A stretch of DNA of 64,000 bases from Silene latifolia (GCF_048544455.1 NC_133536.1:198155325-198219324); one strand, 5' to 3'. Counted from the stretch's first letter, positions 22,685 to 34,481 are shown. Translations and numbers: made by a program. Notes: generated by a model not told the origin, from the letters alone.

Positions 22685-23301
22685 GCAAAATGAGGGATTT
22701 TCACCAAAAAAATTGAAAAATTGAAAAATTGTAACACCAAAAAGATGGAGGGATAAGAAGGGAGTGATAAGGAGGGTCTTGGAAGGAGGCTAGATTAGGA
22801 TTTAATTTCTTTTTGAGTCACAAAACTTGTCCCAAATCGGTGGATTTTTGCTTTGGCTACTTTGGTTGTTGATTTACTTCGGAGTGTGGCCAACCAAGTA
22901 GCATGATCATACCTTGCTTGGAGTGATAAGGGGGTGATATAAGTGGTGAATTAGATTGTTTTAGGAGTTGCTTAGGCCACTTTGCTTCCACCTTGGGATA
23001 AGGTGAAAGTGGCCATCTCTTGTTGGTGATATAAGGAGGGTGGAGTTGTGTGATGAGTCGGAGTTGGTGGTTGTGTCGTGTCTTGTTTGAGGGAGAAATA
23101 AGGAGGGTGAGTGAGTGAAGAGTATGTGCAAATTTTGAGTCATGTCTTTTTCTTTTTAATTGGTGGTTGTGTTAGAGGGAGACATAAGAAGGTAGAGGAA
23201 AGGGAAGAGTGGTCTTACTCTCCTACGCTCTCTTGTAGACTTCATGGTTGCTTGTTGCGGGTTTTGCTCGGGACTAGCAAAAGTCTAAGTGTGGGGGAGT
23301 T
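22685..23301 (+). other. Athila 3' noncoding region and polypurine tract
   Basis: G-rich noncoding sequence with several GTGATAAGG/GGAGGGT-like words, ending in the polypurine tract TAAGTGTGGGGGAGT (23286-23300) beside the 3' LTR. No coding sequence supported. Confidence 0.75.
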
Positions 23302-24878
23302 TGATAGTTATGTTTTGTGTCGGTCTAAGAGGGCGATTTTATCACCCTCGTGTCTTTTAATATGGGTCTTTTGGTACACTTTTCCTAACAATTGGCAATC
23401 GGTTATATGGTGGTAACTTGTGCATGTTTACTCGGTTGGGCACTCAATCCTTATGCATGGAACCCGAGTGGCATTAAAGCACCTTTCAAAGGTCAAGGCA
23501 AAGCACAAAAGGATCACTTGTAACCCGGAAATCAATTGGGAGAAGTAAGAATGAAGACTAGAAGAAATGAAGGCTATTGTAGAGGTCTAGCTCGTGGGAA
23601 AAAGAAGTTGATTTGCGGGAGGCGTGCGCGGCTGCGCAAACAGTCTTGCAGTGCGCCAAAATGCGCAGGCATGAATAAAGTGCTTGCGCGACTGCGCGCT
23701 GCCTGCGCATCCCTGCTTTACGGGTTTTTCTAATCTTCTTCGTGGGCTTGTTAAGTGGAAATCTTTCTAGGTTTTCGTGAAGGCCTATAAATACCCGAGA
23801 GTTTGAAGACCTGGGATTATCACCTACCATCATCTCATCTCTTTTAATCTCATTTTTAGGGTTAATCTTGTAGTAATTAAGAAGGCTATTTTCCATTTCA
23901 AGTTGTAATCTTTCTTTGTTTTTGGGTTTTATGAAGACTATGGGAGGCTAATCTTTCCATTCTTGATGTAATTTGATCAAAGTATCCAACTTTGGTGATT
24001 GTAAGACTCTTAAACCTCTCTTAATTTATCTAATGTTCTTTCCTTGTGCTTTATTTCTTATGTTGAGTAGATGAATGTTTGGGTTGGCCATCCTTGCATG
24101 TTATTTACTTAATTAGTGCAAATCCTAATGAAATGGTTTAATTTAGTTGGGATTGTTGAAGCAAGTTTGTTGTTTGTTGATTTGGTTTAAAGGATTCATG
24201 CAACAAATAGAAAAGTTCATGTCTTTTACTCATTTGTATGGTTTAATCTTATGAGGAATTGATCCTAGCTTCATCTCTTGGTTAAATTCTTTATGCTCAT
24301 GCTTAGTCTCCTTCCATGGTTTAATGAATTGTTGCTTAAGTTTGAAGGGTATTTGTAGATGGTTTAATTTACATGTATCAATATCTTGAGATGATAGTAT
24401 TGGGTAGAAAATTGTAAGAGAGGAATAAAAGAGTCAAGCATCATCATTGTTGGGTTACTAAGAGAGAATTACATCAAGTTTTCCCTTTATATTGAATCTT
24501 GCATACTAGTTGTTTGTGGAATTGTCTCAATAGGAAGATTTCCAATTTCTACTCTTATTTCCATGTTTGTTTCTCAAAACCAATCCCTTCCCATATATGT
24601 TCCCTACTTGTTGACCTTTGTTAATATCCATTGTTTGTGATTATTGCTTTTGTTAAGTTAATATTGTCATTAGGATCTTAATTAGTAGTAGGGACCCACT
24701 TAGTAGTCATTAGTTTACATTTCAAGCTTTAGTCTTATTTCCTTCTCTTGGGTTCGACCCTTTACTTCCACTTTACTATTGTTTTAATTTAAAGTTAGTA
24801 GAGTCAAAGTTTAGGTTATAAATTGTTAATTTGATAGGCTAATTCTAGTATTTTAACGACCTAGTTTATTGCATATCA
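23302..24878 (+). repeat. 3' LTR of the Athila element
   Basis: 1577 bp, TGATAG to ATATCA, followed by the target duplication GGTTA. The TATA box is at 23786. It is nearly identical to the 5' LTR except in the GC-rich block at about 23608-23715. Confidence 0.95.
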
Positions 24879-24883
24879 GGTTA

Positions 24884-25417
24884 CTTCACAGTAAAGACCA
24901 AAATCATGCTTAATCAACCGAACTTATAAAACCAAACACAACCTTCGAAAACACAATGTTCACCTTCAATCATAATTGGCAAAATTTACGAACTTTCGTC
25001 AGTAAAAGTCAATCACAGCCTGCAATTAGGGATATCAATTACCCACTTTGCTAAATTACCCCATCATTAATTTAATGAATCAAAATTACACAAATAATTA
25101 GAACTCAATATCAATCAATCAATACACCATGAACAAACATATTACAAAAAGTTCTTATCCAATTATACTTCAGATCACCTAATTTTTCACCAATTTAAGA
25201 ATTAAACACACTAAAATTCTTTTACACCAAATTATGCAGCAAGTTTGTTCATTTACTGGCATACAATTACCATTGTTTAATAAAAACAAATAATTGAAAT
25301 CAATAACTTTAATCAATTGCGAAAATGAGAAAAAAAAAAAGTCAATTGAAGAAGAAAAAGGGAAAAGAATAAACCTCTTTGTGGTGTCGAAAGGAGATGT
25401 GTGTGTCCAAAGGCGGG
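24884..25417. other. Host intergenic sequence
   Basis: AT-rich sequence resuming after the Athila target duplication. It has no convincing gene; short frames lack codon structure. It may be intron or UTR of something lost. Confidence 0.4.
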
Positions 25418-26882
25418 CTGCTGGTAATTTTGAGTTGGAAGTTAGGAAGTTGTTACCACTTTACCATGACTTAACACTCTCGTCACTCTATTTGATTTTG
25501 TTCGTGTCTTCGACGATATATCTCCCTTAAATAAGAGTTTGTAATCAGAAAGAAGCATGACACGGGTCTAATTTCCTAAATTTACCATGACTTTACACTC
25601 TAGTCACTCACTCACTCTATTTGATTTTCTTCGTGTCTTCAGCTGATATATCTATCTTAAACAAGAGTTTGTAATCGAAAACTAGCATAGACACGTTCAA
25701 ACTTCCTAACTTTATCAAGAGTTATGACTTATTGACTTTACAGTTTACACTCTATTCACACTAGTTACTCGATTGTCTAGGTGTCTTCAACGTAGGCTGC
25801 CTCTCCCCACCTTATAGGTAAGGGTGGACCTTGGATTGTGAACGACTATCGGATAACAGTTTGTTTCACTTAAGATGAACATATTTGTTTTAAGAGTAAA
25901 CGAGTTAAATATTATTTTATGTAAGTAGATGAGATCATGAGATAAGAGTTTGTCATTTGCTAGGCAGACCCGTTTTATTTTCAAAATATTGTGATTGGAA
26001 AGAGGCACGAGTAGGGTCTGAACACGATAATTTTTCTGATATTTGTGATTCATTGCTGGAGAAGTTATAGGTAAGTCGGCAGATGATCTGCGATCAAATG
26101 CCAAACCCATCGGCTCGGCCCAGCCAACTTTTTGAAGGGTTTGGGCCTTTCATTTTGGTCCAAAAAAAATCCAGTATTTTAGGGTCGGGGTTTAGGTCGA
26201 GTGTTTGGCCCAAATATTGCCTCGGCTCGCCCATATTAATTAATTAATGAATATGTTTTCTGGTAAAGATTGTTAATGTAGTGTGAAAATTATAAATAAC
26301 TTTTTACACCTTATTAAAAGTCTCCAAGACGTTCTACTATTCACAAAGTGAATAATATGAATAGTATTTTTTTTGTACGGTGTAGGTAGGTGTTGCTTGG
26401 GCTTGTTGCTTGGCAAGCTACATTTTGGATGAGCCTTTTTCCTATCAATTTTTGAGCCTTAATTCCTCAGCCTTTTTTTTTGTTTGGTGACGAGGGGTTT
26501 AATCCCCCCAAGCACATGTAATACCCTGCAAACCATGTGTGCCATGTAAAAAAAGGGAAAAAAAATCTTGCTATATAATTTATTTTAATCAAAATAGGGA
26601 CATGTAAATGTAAATTTTCCTATAATATATGGATTTTATTATTCAAAAATATTTTTCTCACTTATTTTAAGTTGACAATTTCTTATTTGACCATCTTAAC
26701 TTAAGAGCGCTCTTAAACAGTTAAACAGTTAAACCCAACTAAAATAGATATGTAAAATAAAAAGATACCGTAGGACTTCTTAATATAAGACGGTCTAAAG
26801 AAAATCCATTTTTTTAAATTTTGTGTAAGAACATCTTTTAATAACACTTGACAAAAAGGAGACAAGGTTAATGTAAAGTTTA

Positions 26883-27807
26883 AAACACTAGTCTTTTTTT
26901 TTTCGACAACAATATATTAATAGAAACAACCGAAAAAACAGAAATTCAAGTTATTATACATAAAGACCAGGTATCTCTACTATTAATTAAAGCTCATATA
27001 TTCGTAATAGTATGGTGTAACTGAATTGGTGGGGGGCGAGCAAGATTTCACGATGTCATATAAGCCATGATGTTAGATTCCAAAGTGAGCAGTGAGAAAA
27101 TTTCCCGCTTGCGCCAGATGTAAAGCGTGAAGCAAAGCGATGGCAGTTGCGTGTAGAGAGGTTGGTGCAAGAAGATAATCGCTTCTACAGAGTTGCTCAT
27201 TAACAAAAAGCTGAAATTGTGCTTTATTTCCGCGCTTGTGTCTCAAAACCTGAATTTCAATCTGAGTCATAATAGATGCAGGATTCAGTGGTAGTCCTCT
27301 GAAGATGATATCATTGCTATGCTTCCATATTACGACAAATGTAAATAGGAAGTATTTCAGCTCCAGCTGTTGGCAGCTTACTTTCTGAAGGTAGATCAAA
27401 GTGTCCCAGAACCATCGCGAAAAAGGAATGAACATGTTCGAGTCACTTGCGATCCCTAATTGCCCGCACAGCCAAAAGAGCAGAATGAGTTAATTTTAAG
27501 ACCTCGATTTGCTACAGAATGGGAAGTCGGAACGATTTCATGCAAAAGCTTCCAAAAGAAAACTTGATGACTTGGTCGGCATGGTAATGTCCAAATTATA
27601 TGCCAATTAATACTAGGTGCCAGAGTCATTTTATTTTGAGGTGTTGTAGGCCTATTGTAAATTGCAAATTTGTAACCCGAGGAAGTAGTGTATAACCCAT
27701 TACTTGTGTATTTCCAATACAAGAAGTCATCAGTCGGAAGAACAAAAGGTTCCATAGAGCAAATTTGTTGAGCTGTCATGAAAGTAAATAACTAAACACT
27801 AGTCTTT
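26883..27807 (-). mobile_element. 5'-truncated L1-type LINE with 14-bp target duplication
   Basis: The direct repeat AAACACTAGTCTTT flanks it at 26883-26896 and 27794-27807. The left side is a T run, i.e. the poly-A tail of a minus-strand element. The minus strand encodes, with frame breaks, WKYTSNGLYTTSSGYKFAI...WTLPCRPSHQVFFWKLLHEIVPTSHSV...CSFGCAG, the zinc-binding region after reverse transcriptase in plant LINEs, then FWDTLIYLQ...VVIWKHSNDIIFRG. Only the last 0.9 kb was inserted, the usual result of incomplete target-primed reverse transcription. Confidence 0.88.
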
Positions 27808-28260
27808 GTTATTGACTTCAATTTTGTTTTAACAAAGTAGATTTTGAATAGGAAATGGTTCTGAAGCTTATTGGGATGGTTGATTGGTTGTGTATCCTCC
27901 CATTTTATGTCAACTTTTAACGATGATTAAATGACCACTTTCTTGTAAAATTATACACTTTCTTAACATGATGGGTTAAAGATTTTGTTTAATTACATTA
28001 ACAAGATATAACAAGATATACCGTTCAAAAATTTTAACATAATTTTGTTAAAACATATCGTTTTATAATACAATCGAATACTTTATACTTAACCACGTAA
28101 AACACAAAAGTACAAATCATTTTATGATAAGTAATATTTTGGAAATGAACTAGTACATAGGATCCACCCTATGACGTAAATATTCTCAAATACAAAGTTT
28201 TAGTATGGTTATCGTAATTTAATACGGATTAATTTTTTCGAGGTGATTCTTAAATCAAAG

Positions 28261-28432
28261 CGTCTTGCTTGTGACGGACTAATCCCGTCACAAGCTGAAA
28301 ACCTCTCACAAAAAGGGGGACGGGATAAGGTGAGACATTCCCATATGCTTCTCCACTCACCTCTCATGGATATTTTATGAGAGAAAATGATATCCGTCAC
28401 AAAGCTTGTGACGGATATTACCGTCTTCAATC
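28261..28432. mobile_element. MITE with GACGG...CCGTCACAAGC ends
   Basis: The left GACGGACTAATCCCGTCACAAGC is mirrored on the right by GCTTGTGACGGATATTACCGTC. Each end is itself nearly palindromic. About 170 bp, noncoding, probably Mutator-derived. An orthologous copy is in duplication copy B at 57331-57503. Confidence 0.75.
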
Positions 28433-28662
28433 AGATTTTGTGTTCTTAAATTTCCTAGACAAAGTACATAAAATTAAAACAATGAAATAAAGTGTTAAGG
28501 CCTGACTCGTGAGTTGTTTCAGACGATTAAAAAAGTAGTCTCGAAAACATCTAGATTGCATATTTGCATGTGGTTCAAGTGACTAGATTAAACATTCCCA
28601 ACGTCCAAAGTACTTGATATAAATATGAAATTGGGCCTTGACCCGTTCAACATGTATGTAGT

Positions 28663-29013
28663 AGTATAAAAGCAACCACTCTTTCTTACCCTAACTCACC
28701 CACCCACCAGAAATGAAAAATCTAACATCTCTCTACCGTCCTTCTCTCTAAATTACAACCTTCTTTCTCTTGAAAACCAGATCTTCATTATCCATCCGCC
28801 TACTATCTATCTATCATCATCAAGATGTTTGTCCTTGATGAACAACCACAAAAACCTTATCTTTATCCTTTGAATATGGCTTCCTCTTACACAAACAGCC
28901 AACAAAATCTGATATTTCTTTGCCGGATTCAACAAAGCAACCGGGTTGGCCATCAACATGTTAACATAGTGATGGAATCAAATGGGTCTGAAATAGAAGA
29001 ACGCAGAAGATAA
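28663..29013 (+). CDS. Possible short gene or gene 5' fragment (62 aa)
   Basis: A TATA-like AGTATAAAAGC at about 28663 is followed by a CT-rich leader typical of plant 5' UTRs, then ATG at 28825 and 62 codons (MFVLDEQPQKPYLYPLNMASS...ESNGSEIEERRR). I recognise no domain. Just downstream another frame reads EGEEWYGCKDNLVKQIGSIKYFEND, so the region could be a decayed or spliced gene 5' end. It may have been captured by the Helitron whose end lies to the right. Coding status uncertain. Confidence 0.3.
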
Positions 29014-29875
29014 TACCAGAAGGTGAAGAATGGTATGGTTGTAAAGATAATTTGGTTAAACAAATTGGGTCAATCAAATATTTCGAAAATGATATCTTCA
29101 TCGAGTTATTTTGTAAGTATTCAAGTGTCACATTTTTTTGCTGGCCTTTTCATCTACTGCATCCTATTTTTCCATGTCTATTGTAGTTTTGCTTTCTATA
29201 TTTCTCTAATGCGATAGATATTTGATTTATCGTTTTTCGTCGATAAAATCACTTTCGTATATTTTAATCATTCATTTTTATTGATTTGACCTTTAAAATA
29301 ACTGTTAGTTCTTCGTAGTTGTTTTGCAAATTAAATTGTGCAAATCTGTAACATTTTATAAATTTTATACTCTATATTACTTTTAAATTCTTTTCGTCGA
29401 TTAATTTTATATCCAAACAAGAATTCCTTCCCAAATTATATGTAACTTTTGATTTTTGTAATAAATAATTTATTTTTATATATTAATATTTGCTCGTAAA
29501 TTTATTTAATTACTTTTTTTAAAACTCATTTCATATATTAATTATACTTAACCGCCAACATCTGTCATGTAAGTGTGTAACCATTGGGCCTTTGTTGTTA
29601 ACCACTGGCCTTTTTTTGTTGCGCTTGACTAGACATGTAAAAGTATGAGGTTAAGCCCAACATATGTTAATTCAAATTCTCTAATATTCATTTCCCTCCA
29701 AATTGTCGAAAATTTGTTGGAATCAATTTTTTATATATAGCCAAACCTTAGTAATTTTACACTCATTCCATAATCGTTAAACAACTTCTCTGCATAATCG
29801 CTAAACAACTTGACCTTCTTCTCACAGTATTTTTTTCTCTTTTTTCTAAATTTTATTTTAAATTAAGTCTTTGAA

Positions 29876-30436
29876 TTTCGTTCGTATTATGTCGTTTCTC
29901 TAGTTTCTCGATTCTTCTTCAGTTCTTTTGAATTCGTTATTTCGATTGTCGTATACTCGGTTTATGACTTTCTTGATTATGTTATTGTTTTCGGATTAGG
30001 TGATTCATTTTTGCATTATGTGAATCGTTTTTACTGTAATTCAATGTTATTTCTGTTTGAGATTTCGTTCGTATTATGTTGTTCCTCTAGTTTCTTGATT
30101 CTTCTTCAGTTCTTTTGAGTTCGTTATTTCGATTGTCGTATACTCGTTTCATGATTTTCTTGATTATGTTACTGTTTTCGGATTAGGTGATTCATTTTTG
30201 CATTATGTGAATCGTTTTTACTGTAATTCAATGTTATTTCTGTTTGAGATTTCGTTCGTATTATGTTGTTCCTCTAGTTTCTTGATTCTTCTTTAGTCTT
30301 TTGAATTCGTTATTTCGATTGTCGTATACTCGTTTTATGACTTTCTTGATTATGCTACTGTTTTCGGATTAGGTGATTCATTTTTGCATTATGTGAATCG
30401 TTTTTACTGTAATTCAATGTATTTCTGTTTGAGATT
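29876..30436 (+). repeat. Three tandem copies of a 187-bp unit
   Basis: Units begin TTTCGTTCGTATTATGT at 29876, 30063 and 30250, each ending in CTGTAATTCAATG...CTGTTTGAGA. They are highly similar, so the amplification is recent. T-rich composition and position between a probable leader exon and a spliced exon suggest they lie in a 5'-UTR intron. Confidence 0.88.
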
Positions 30437-31020
30437 TTGATTTTTGTTATTGGATGATTTTTTTATTTTGTGAAATTTTTAGGTTTTTTTTATGATCATT
30501 TATTTACCTAGTTTTCCTGATTTTATTCAATAATTGTGATTCGTTATTGTTATTCTCCTACTCTTGTTTTTGTGACTTTCTTGGTTGTGTTATTGTTTTT
30601 TGTATTGGTTATTCAATTTTGCATTAGGTAATTCATTTTTACGGTAACTTAGTTTTCTTGTTTTTTTTGAATAATTGTGATAAATTAATTGAATAGGTTA
30701 GGTTGTACCTTTTATGACCGTTTGATTTTTTTTATTATTTCCTGTAGTACTCGTATTATTCTTGTGGTAATTTAATATTTTTGTTTTGTTACTTTCTGAT
30801 CTTTTAATTGTTTCGCATTATAAGATTTATAGTTGCTGTTATTTGATTACTTGTCCAGTTTGGTTTTATATTATTAGTCCTCTTTTACATCTGGTTATTG
30901 TGTTTTTCTGACTACTCTAAGAACAATTTAAGCATGACTTAATCTTTACAATTGATCGTCATTTTGTTATACTGCTGTTTCTAAACTTTTTTTTTATTCA
31001 CTCTGTTTCCAATTCTTGCA

Positions 31021-31121
31021 GGTTTTTTTGTAATGGCTAAGAAGAAATTGTATCTTTGCACTATCTGTCCTACTTCTACATCATATGATTCACTGAAGGC
31101 AGCTGAGAGACATGCAAATGT
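31021..31121 (+). CDS. Exon-like fragment starting a CxxC protein
   Basis: An acceptor TTCTTGCAG at 31012-31020 precedes ATG at 31034, and the frame reads MAKKKLYLCTICPTSTSY, then DSLKAAERHAN, up to a GTATGT donor at 31122. The Cys-x2-Cys and His spacing hints at the start of a zinc finger, but no second His is seen. Upstream, about 29740-29860 looks like a promoter and leader (TATATATAGCC). No later exons are recognised, so this is probably a captured or truncated gene. Confidence 0.35.
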
Positions 31122-31727
31122 ATGTACACTTGTTTAATTTATTTTCTTTATATAGCGTTTGTGCCTTGCAAAAATGTAGTGAAATGTAGGGATGAGTGCT
31201 TCAAATGATCAAGAATTTCCATAGTAGAATAGCTTTCTACCATGTTATATGTTTTATCTTTTGGTATATATAACCTTCTTTTTGTGACTGAGTATTTTGT
31301 TTATTGGGGATCCACCCTATATATAAATCAAAGGATTTATAAAACCAATAAGATAACAAATTAAAATATATACTTTATTGGACATAACAACAACAATACT
31401 CAATAATAATACTCAATATACTCTCTATAATCAAATAAATAAATTAAACCATAAAATATAATCCACAACTTAGAAACTCATTGGCAAATGAGCAATAGAT
31501 TTTTAATAAATATTGTGAATAGAAACTATCATAGGTATTATAGGTTTTATAGCCATCACACAACCATAGACTCTCATATTTTAATTTTATTTTTAATTTA
31601 TTTTGTGGTATTATTAAATTAGATAATTGATTGCTGAGCAACTCAAGAGGTGAATTAAATAGAGAAATATGTTAATGAAAATTATGGGTATTAAGTAGTA
31701 TAAAGACATCTAATCAATTTATTAACA

Positions 31728-31969
31728 TACTCCCTCTGTTTTTTTATATATGACTTTCTCACATTTCGAGACACTCTCTTCTCTCTTCAATATCTCTTAA
31801 AATATAAGATTAAATATTATGATATGTATACTCATATGAAAGAGTTTTTCGTAAGAAATTTAATGGTACCATTTTTATATTTTTTGAACAAATATAGTTG
31901 TGTAAATATTAAAGTCAAAGGCTTACCTCGTAAATGTAAAACGTCATATATAAAAAAATGGAGGGGGTA
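31728..31969. mobile_element. Stowaway-like MITE
   Basis: CTCCCTCTGTTTTTTTATATATGAC at the left is mirrored by GTCATATATAAAAAAATGGAGGGGG at the right, flanked by TA. About 240 bp, noncoding. Confidence 0.85.
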
Positions 31970-32351
31970 TTATATTACAAAAATTAATTAGATAGGAAGA
32001 AATTTTAATTAATTTGGTGGGTGTTAAGTATGAAGAGTTTTAATCAATTTATTATAATGTTTAATAAAAAAAATGAATTAAATAGGAAAAAAGTGTTAAT
32101 AAAAATGGTGGATGCATGTTAAGTAATATGAAAAGTTTTAATTTATTAACATGTTTTATTACCAAAATTTCAATTAAAATGTAAATTTTAATTATAAATT
32201 ATGACGTTTATTAACATGTTTTAATTACAAAAGTTCAATTAAAATGTCAATATTGATTATAAATTACGAAATTTTGCTGTAAATTTGTAAGGGTTACATA
32301 AATTAAATTAATTTAGAGAAAAATGAATTAAATCTATAAAATAAGACAATT

Positions 32352-32433
32352 ACGTGGCAATGGGTTTTGATGCTCACATTTACGTGGCATTTACGTGGCA
32401 TTTTTGGATCCTACGTGGCTTTGTCTACGTGGC
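32352..32433 (+). promoter_or_regulatory. Cluster of five ACGTGGC motifs
   Basis: ACGTGGC occurs at 32352, 32382, 32393, 32413 and 32427. ACGTGG is the core of G-box/ABRE sites bound by plant bZIP factors. The last two are repeated in the second tandem unit at about 33545-33565. Function here is inference. Confidence 0.45.
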
Positions 32434-32572
32434 GTTTATTTGTCATTTTAAGGTATCCTTTTAATCATATTTTATAGATTTTCTGTAAACTACTATTACT
32501 ACCATTAAATAACTCAATAATAACCGATTCAAAAGTTACCTAAACTGAAAATACTACGGTTAATCTCAATTT

Positions 32573-32617
<45 letters not shown>

Positions 32618-33329
32618 TGACCTTTAAAATTATCATCAATTATTTTTGTCGTGTTGTTGTTTTGCATATCAAACATAGTAGATCTATAACATTTTATCAT
32701 TTGTTTATTACTGCTAATTTTTTTTATCTATTTAAAGAGTATAGATACTCATCCAGTTATATCTAACCGGACTAGCCCAATATCTAACTAGGCTAGCCCT
32801 GTGATTGGGGCCCAATTCAGATTTGAATGTCATTTCCCGCTCAAGCAAATTTCTATATTTTTTTTATATATACCTGAACTGAACCAACTGCCTTCACAAT
32901 TTCACAACTCTTTCTCAGAATTTCGGCATTCACAATTTCACAATTCTTCAAGAGAATTTTGGCAATTTCCTCAACCCGTAAATTCTTTCCCTCTTTTTTA
33001 TTTAATTTTCGTTAGTTGTGCATCGTTTATTTTCGTTAATTGTGCATCATAATTGACCTTGAAGTATCTTTACTGTTTTGTTGATGTAGCATCACTGTTG
33101 TTTAGTGCTGTGTATTGTTGTACTGCTGTCTAATTCTATCGGAAAACTTATCGTTCACATGATCATCGTCAATCACTATGTTAAAACCTCTTCGCAATAG
33201 TATTCACAATCGTATTTTTGTGTTTAGTTACTATTTCTCTTTGATTCTAGTTGAATTTTTTAAATATGACTTTCTACAAAACTCAATCAACATTTTAACA
33301 TTATTTTAGACAACAAATCTGAAACTATA

Positions 33330-33359
33330 CCCGTGCAATTTGCACAGGTTTAAAACTAG
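33330..33359 (+). mobile_element. Helitron 3' terminus (unit 1 copy)
   Basis: A hairpin CCGTGCAATTTGCACAGG is followed by TTTAAAACTAG and then T: the standard Helitron end (stem-loop, about 10 nt, CTRR, inserted before T). Duplicate of the terminus at 34452-34481. Confidence 0.75.
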
Positions 33360-33702
33360 TGATCGATGAAAACAAGATCCAACCATCATAATTTGGACAA
33401 TCAATAACTTTACTTAAAGCTGAGGAATAAAAAATATTGCTGGGCAAAATGAAGAGCGCAAATCAACTCCTCCATAGAACCGTCGTACTTGACCATACTT
33501 AATGTCATATGCACTCATATCATGTCTGCATTTTTGGATCATACGTGGCTTTGTCTACGTGGTGTTTATTCGTCATTTTAAGGTAGTCTTTTAATTATAT
33601 TTCATAGATTTTCTGTAAACTACTATTACTACCATTAAATAATTCAATAATAACCGATTCAAAAGTTACCTAAACTGAAAATACTACGGTTAATCTCAAT
33701 TT

Positions 33703-33738
<36 letters not shown>

Positions 33739-34451
33739 TGACCTTTAAAATTATCATCAATTATTTTTGTTGTGTTGTTGTTTTGCATATCAAACGGAGT
33801 AGATCTATAACATTTTATCATTTGTTTATTACTGTTAATTTTTTTTTATCTATTTAAAGAGTATAGATACTGATCCAGTTATATCTAACTGGACTAGTCC
33901 AATATCTAACTGGGCTAGCCCTGTGATTGGGGCCCAATTCAAATTTGAATGTCATTTCCCGCTCAAGCAAATTTCTGTATTTTTTTTATATATACCTGAA
34001 CTGAACCAACTGCCTTCACAATTTCACAACTCTTTCTCAGAATTTCGGCATTCACAATTACACAATTCTTCCTCAGAATTTTGGCAATTTCCTCAACCCG
34101 TAAATTATTTCCCTCTTTTTTATTTCATTTTCGTTAATTGTGCATCGTTTGTTTTCGTTAATTGTGCATCATAATTGACCTTGAAGTATCTTTACTGTTT
34201 TGTTGATGTAGCATCACTGTTGTTTAGTGCTGTGTATTGCTGTACTGCTGTCTAATTCTATCGAAAAACTTATCGTTCACATGATCATCGTCAATCACTA
34301 TGTTAAAACCTCTTCGCAATAGTGTTCTCAATCGTATTTTTGTGTTTAGTTACTATTTCTCTTTGATTCTAGTTGAAATTTTTAAATATGATTTTATACA
34401 AAACTCAATCAACATTTTAACATTATTTTAGACAACAAATCTGAAACTATA

Positions 34452-34481
34452 CCCGTGCAATTTGCACGGGTTTAAAACTAG
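34452..34481 (+). mobile_element. Helitron 3' terminus (original copy)
   Basis: The hairpin CCCGTGCAATTTGCACGGG (34452-34470) precedes TTTAAAACTAG, next base T. It abuts the 3' flank of the F-box pseudogene. The matching 5' TC end lies somewhere to the left and I could not place it; the gene-like pieces at 28.6-31.1 kb may be its cargo. Confidence 0.8.

Larger units (their letters stand above)
12240..23710. repeat. Four GC-rich blocks built on TGCGCGACTGCGCG
   Basis: The 14-mer occurs at 12312-12325, 16485-16498, 16506-16519, 19987-20000 and 23685-23698, within GCGC-rich blocks at about 12240-12350, 16440-16525, 19920-20010 and 23608-23715. Each block sits before a module: the LTR TATA box (twice), the reverse transcriptase, and the leader of the third coding region. 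Surrounding sequence is AT-rich. Confidence 0.8.
11929..24878 (+). mobile_element. Athila-type Ty3/gypsy LTR retrotransposon, full length
   Basis: Both LTRs (11929-13503 and 23302-24878) are present, with a 5-bp duplication GGTTA at 11924-11928 and 24879-24883. The primer-binding site TGGCGCCGTTGTCGGGGA fits tRNA-Asp, as in Athila/Tat. The order gag-protease-reverse transcriptase-RNase H-integrase defines Ty3/gypsy, and a further coding region after integrase fits Athila. Outside one GC-rich block of about 110 bp the LTRs differ at only one base that I can see in about 1.45 kb. That implies insertion well under 0.1 million years ago at usual plant rates. It looks nearly whole, with a few interruptions. 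It inserted about 160 bp downstream of the intact F-box gene. Confidence 0.95.
25418..28577 (+). repeat. Segmental duplication, copy A
   Basis: Starting at CTGCTGGTAATTTTGAGTTG, this block is closely similar in the same orientation to 51669-58475. Shared content: two degenerate 120-bp units, AT-rich intergenic DNA, a LINE with the same target duplication, and a MITE. Copy A lacks four insertions seen in copy B (an extra 120-bp unit, an 84-bp piece in the LINE, a Helitron-bearing insert and a Harbinger-like MITE) but keeps about 330 bp of LINE lost from B. Homology ends near CTAGATTGCATAT. Confidence 0.88.

Noticed and set aside
25294-25530. 78-aa frame at the left edge of duplication copy A
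   Set aside because: It crosses the duplication breakpoint and has no counterpart in copy B.
27073-27779. Apparent host protein pair on the minus strand
   Set aside because: The sequence is the zinc-binding C-terminal part of a plant LINE, with poly-A and target duplication.
32575-33736. (GTT)n microsatellites
   Set aside because: Ordinary slippage repeats, present in both tandem units; no special meaning.
32801-34174. Twin 83-aa frames in the tandem units
   Set aside because: They run across a promoter/leader-like block and are duplicated only because the DNA is; no domain.
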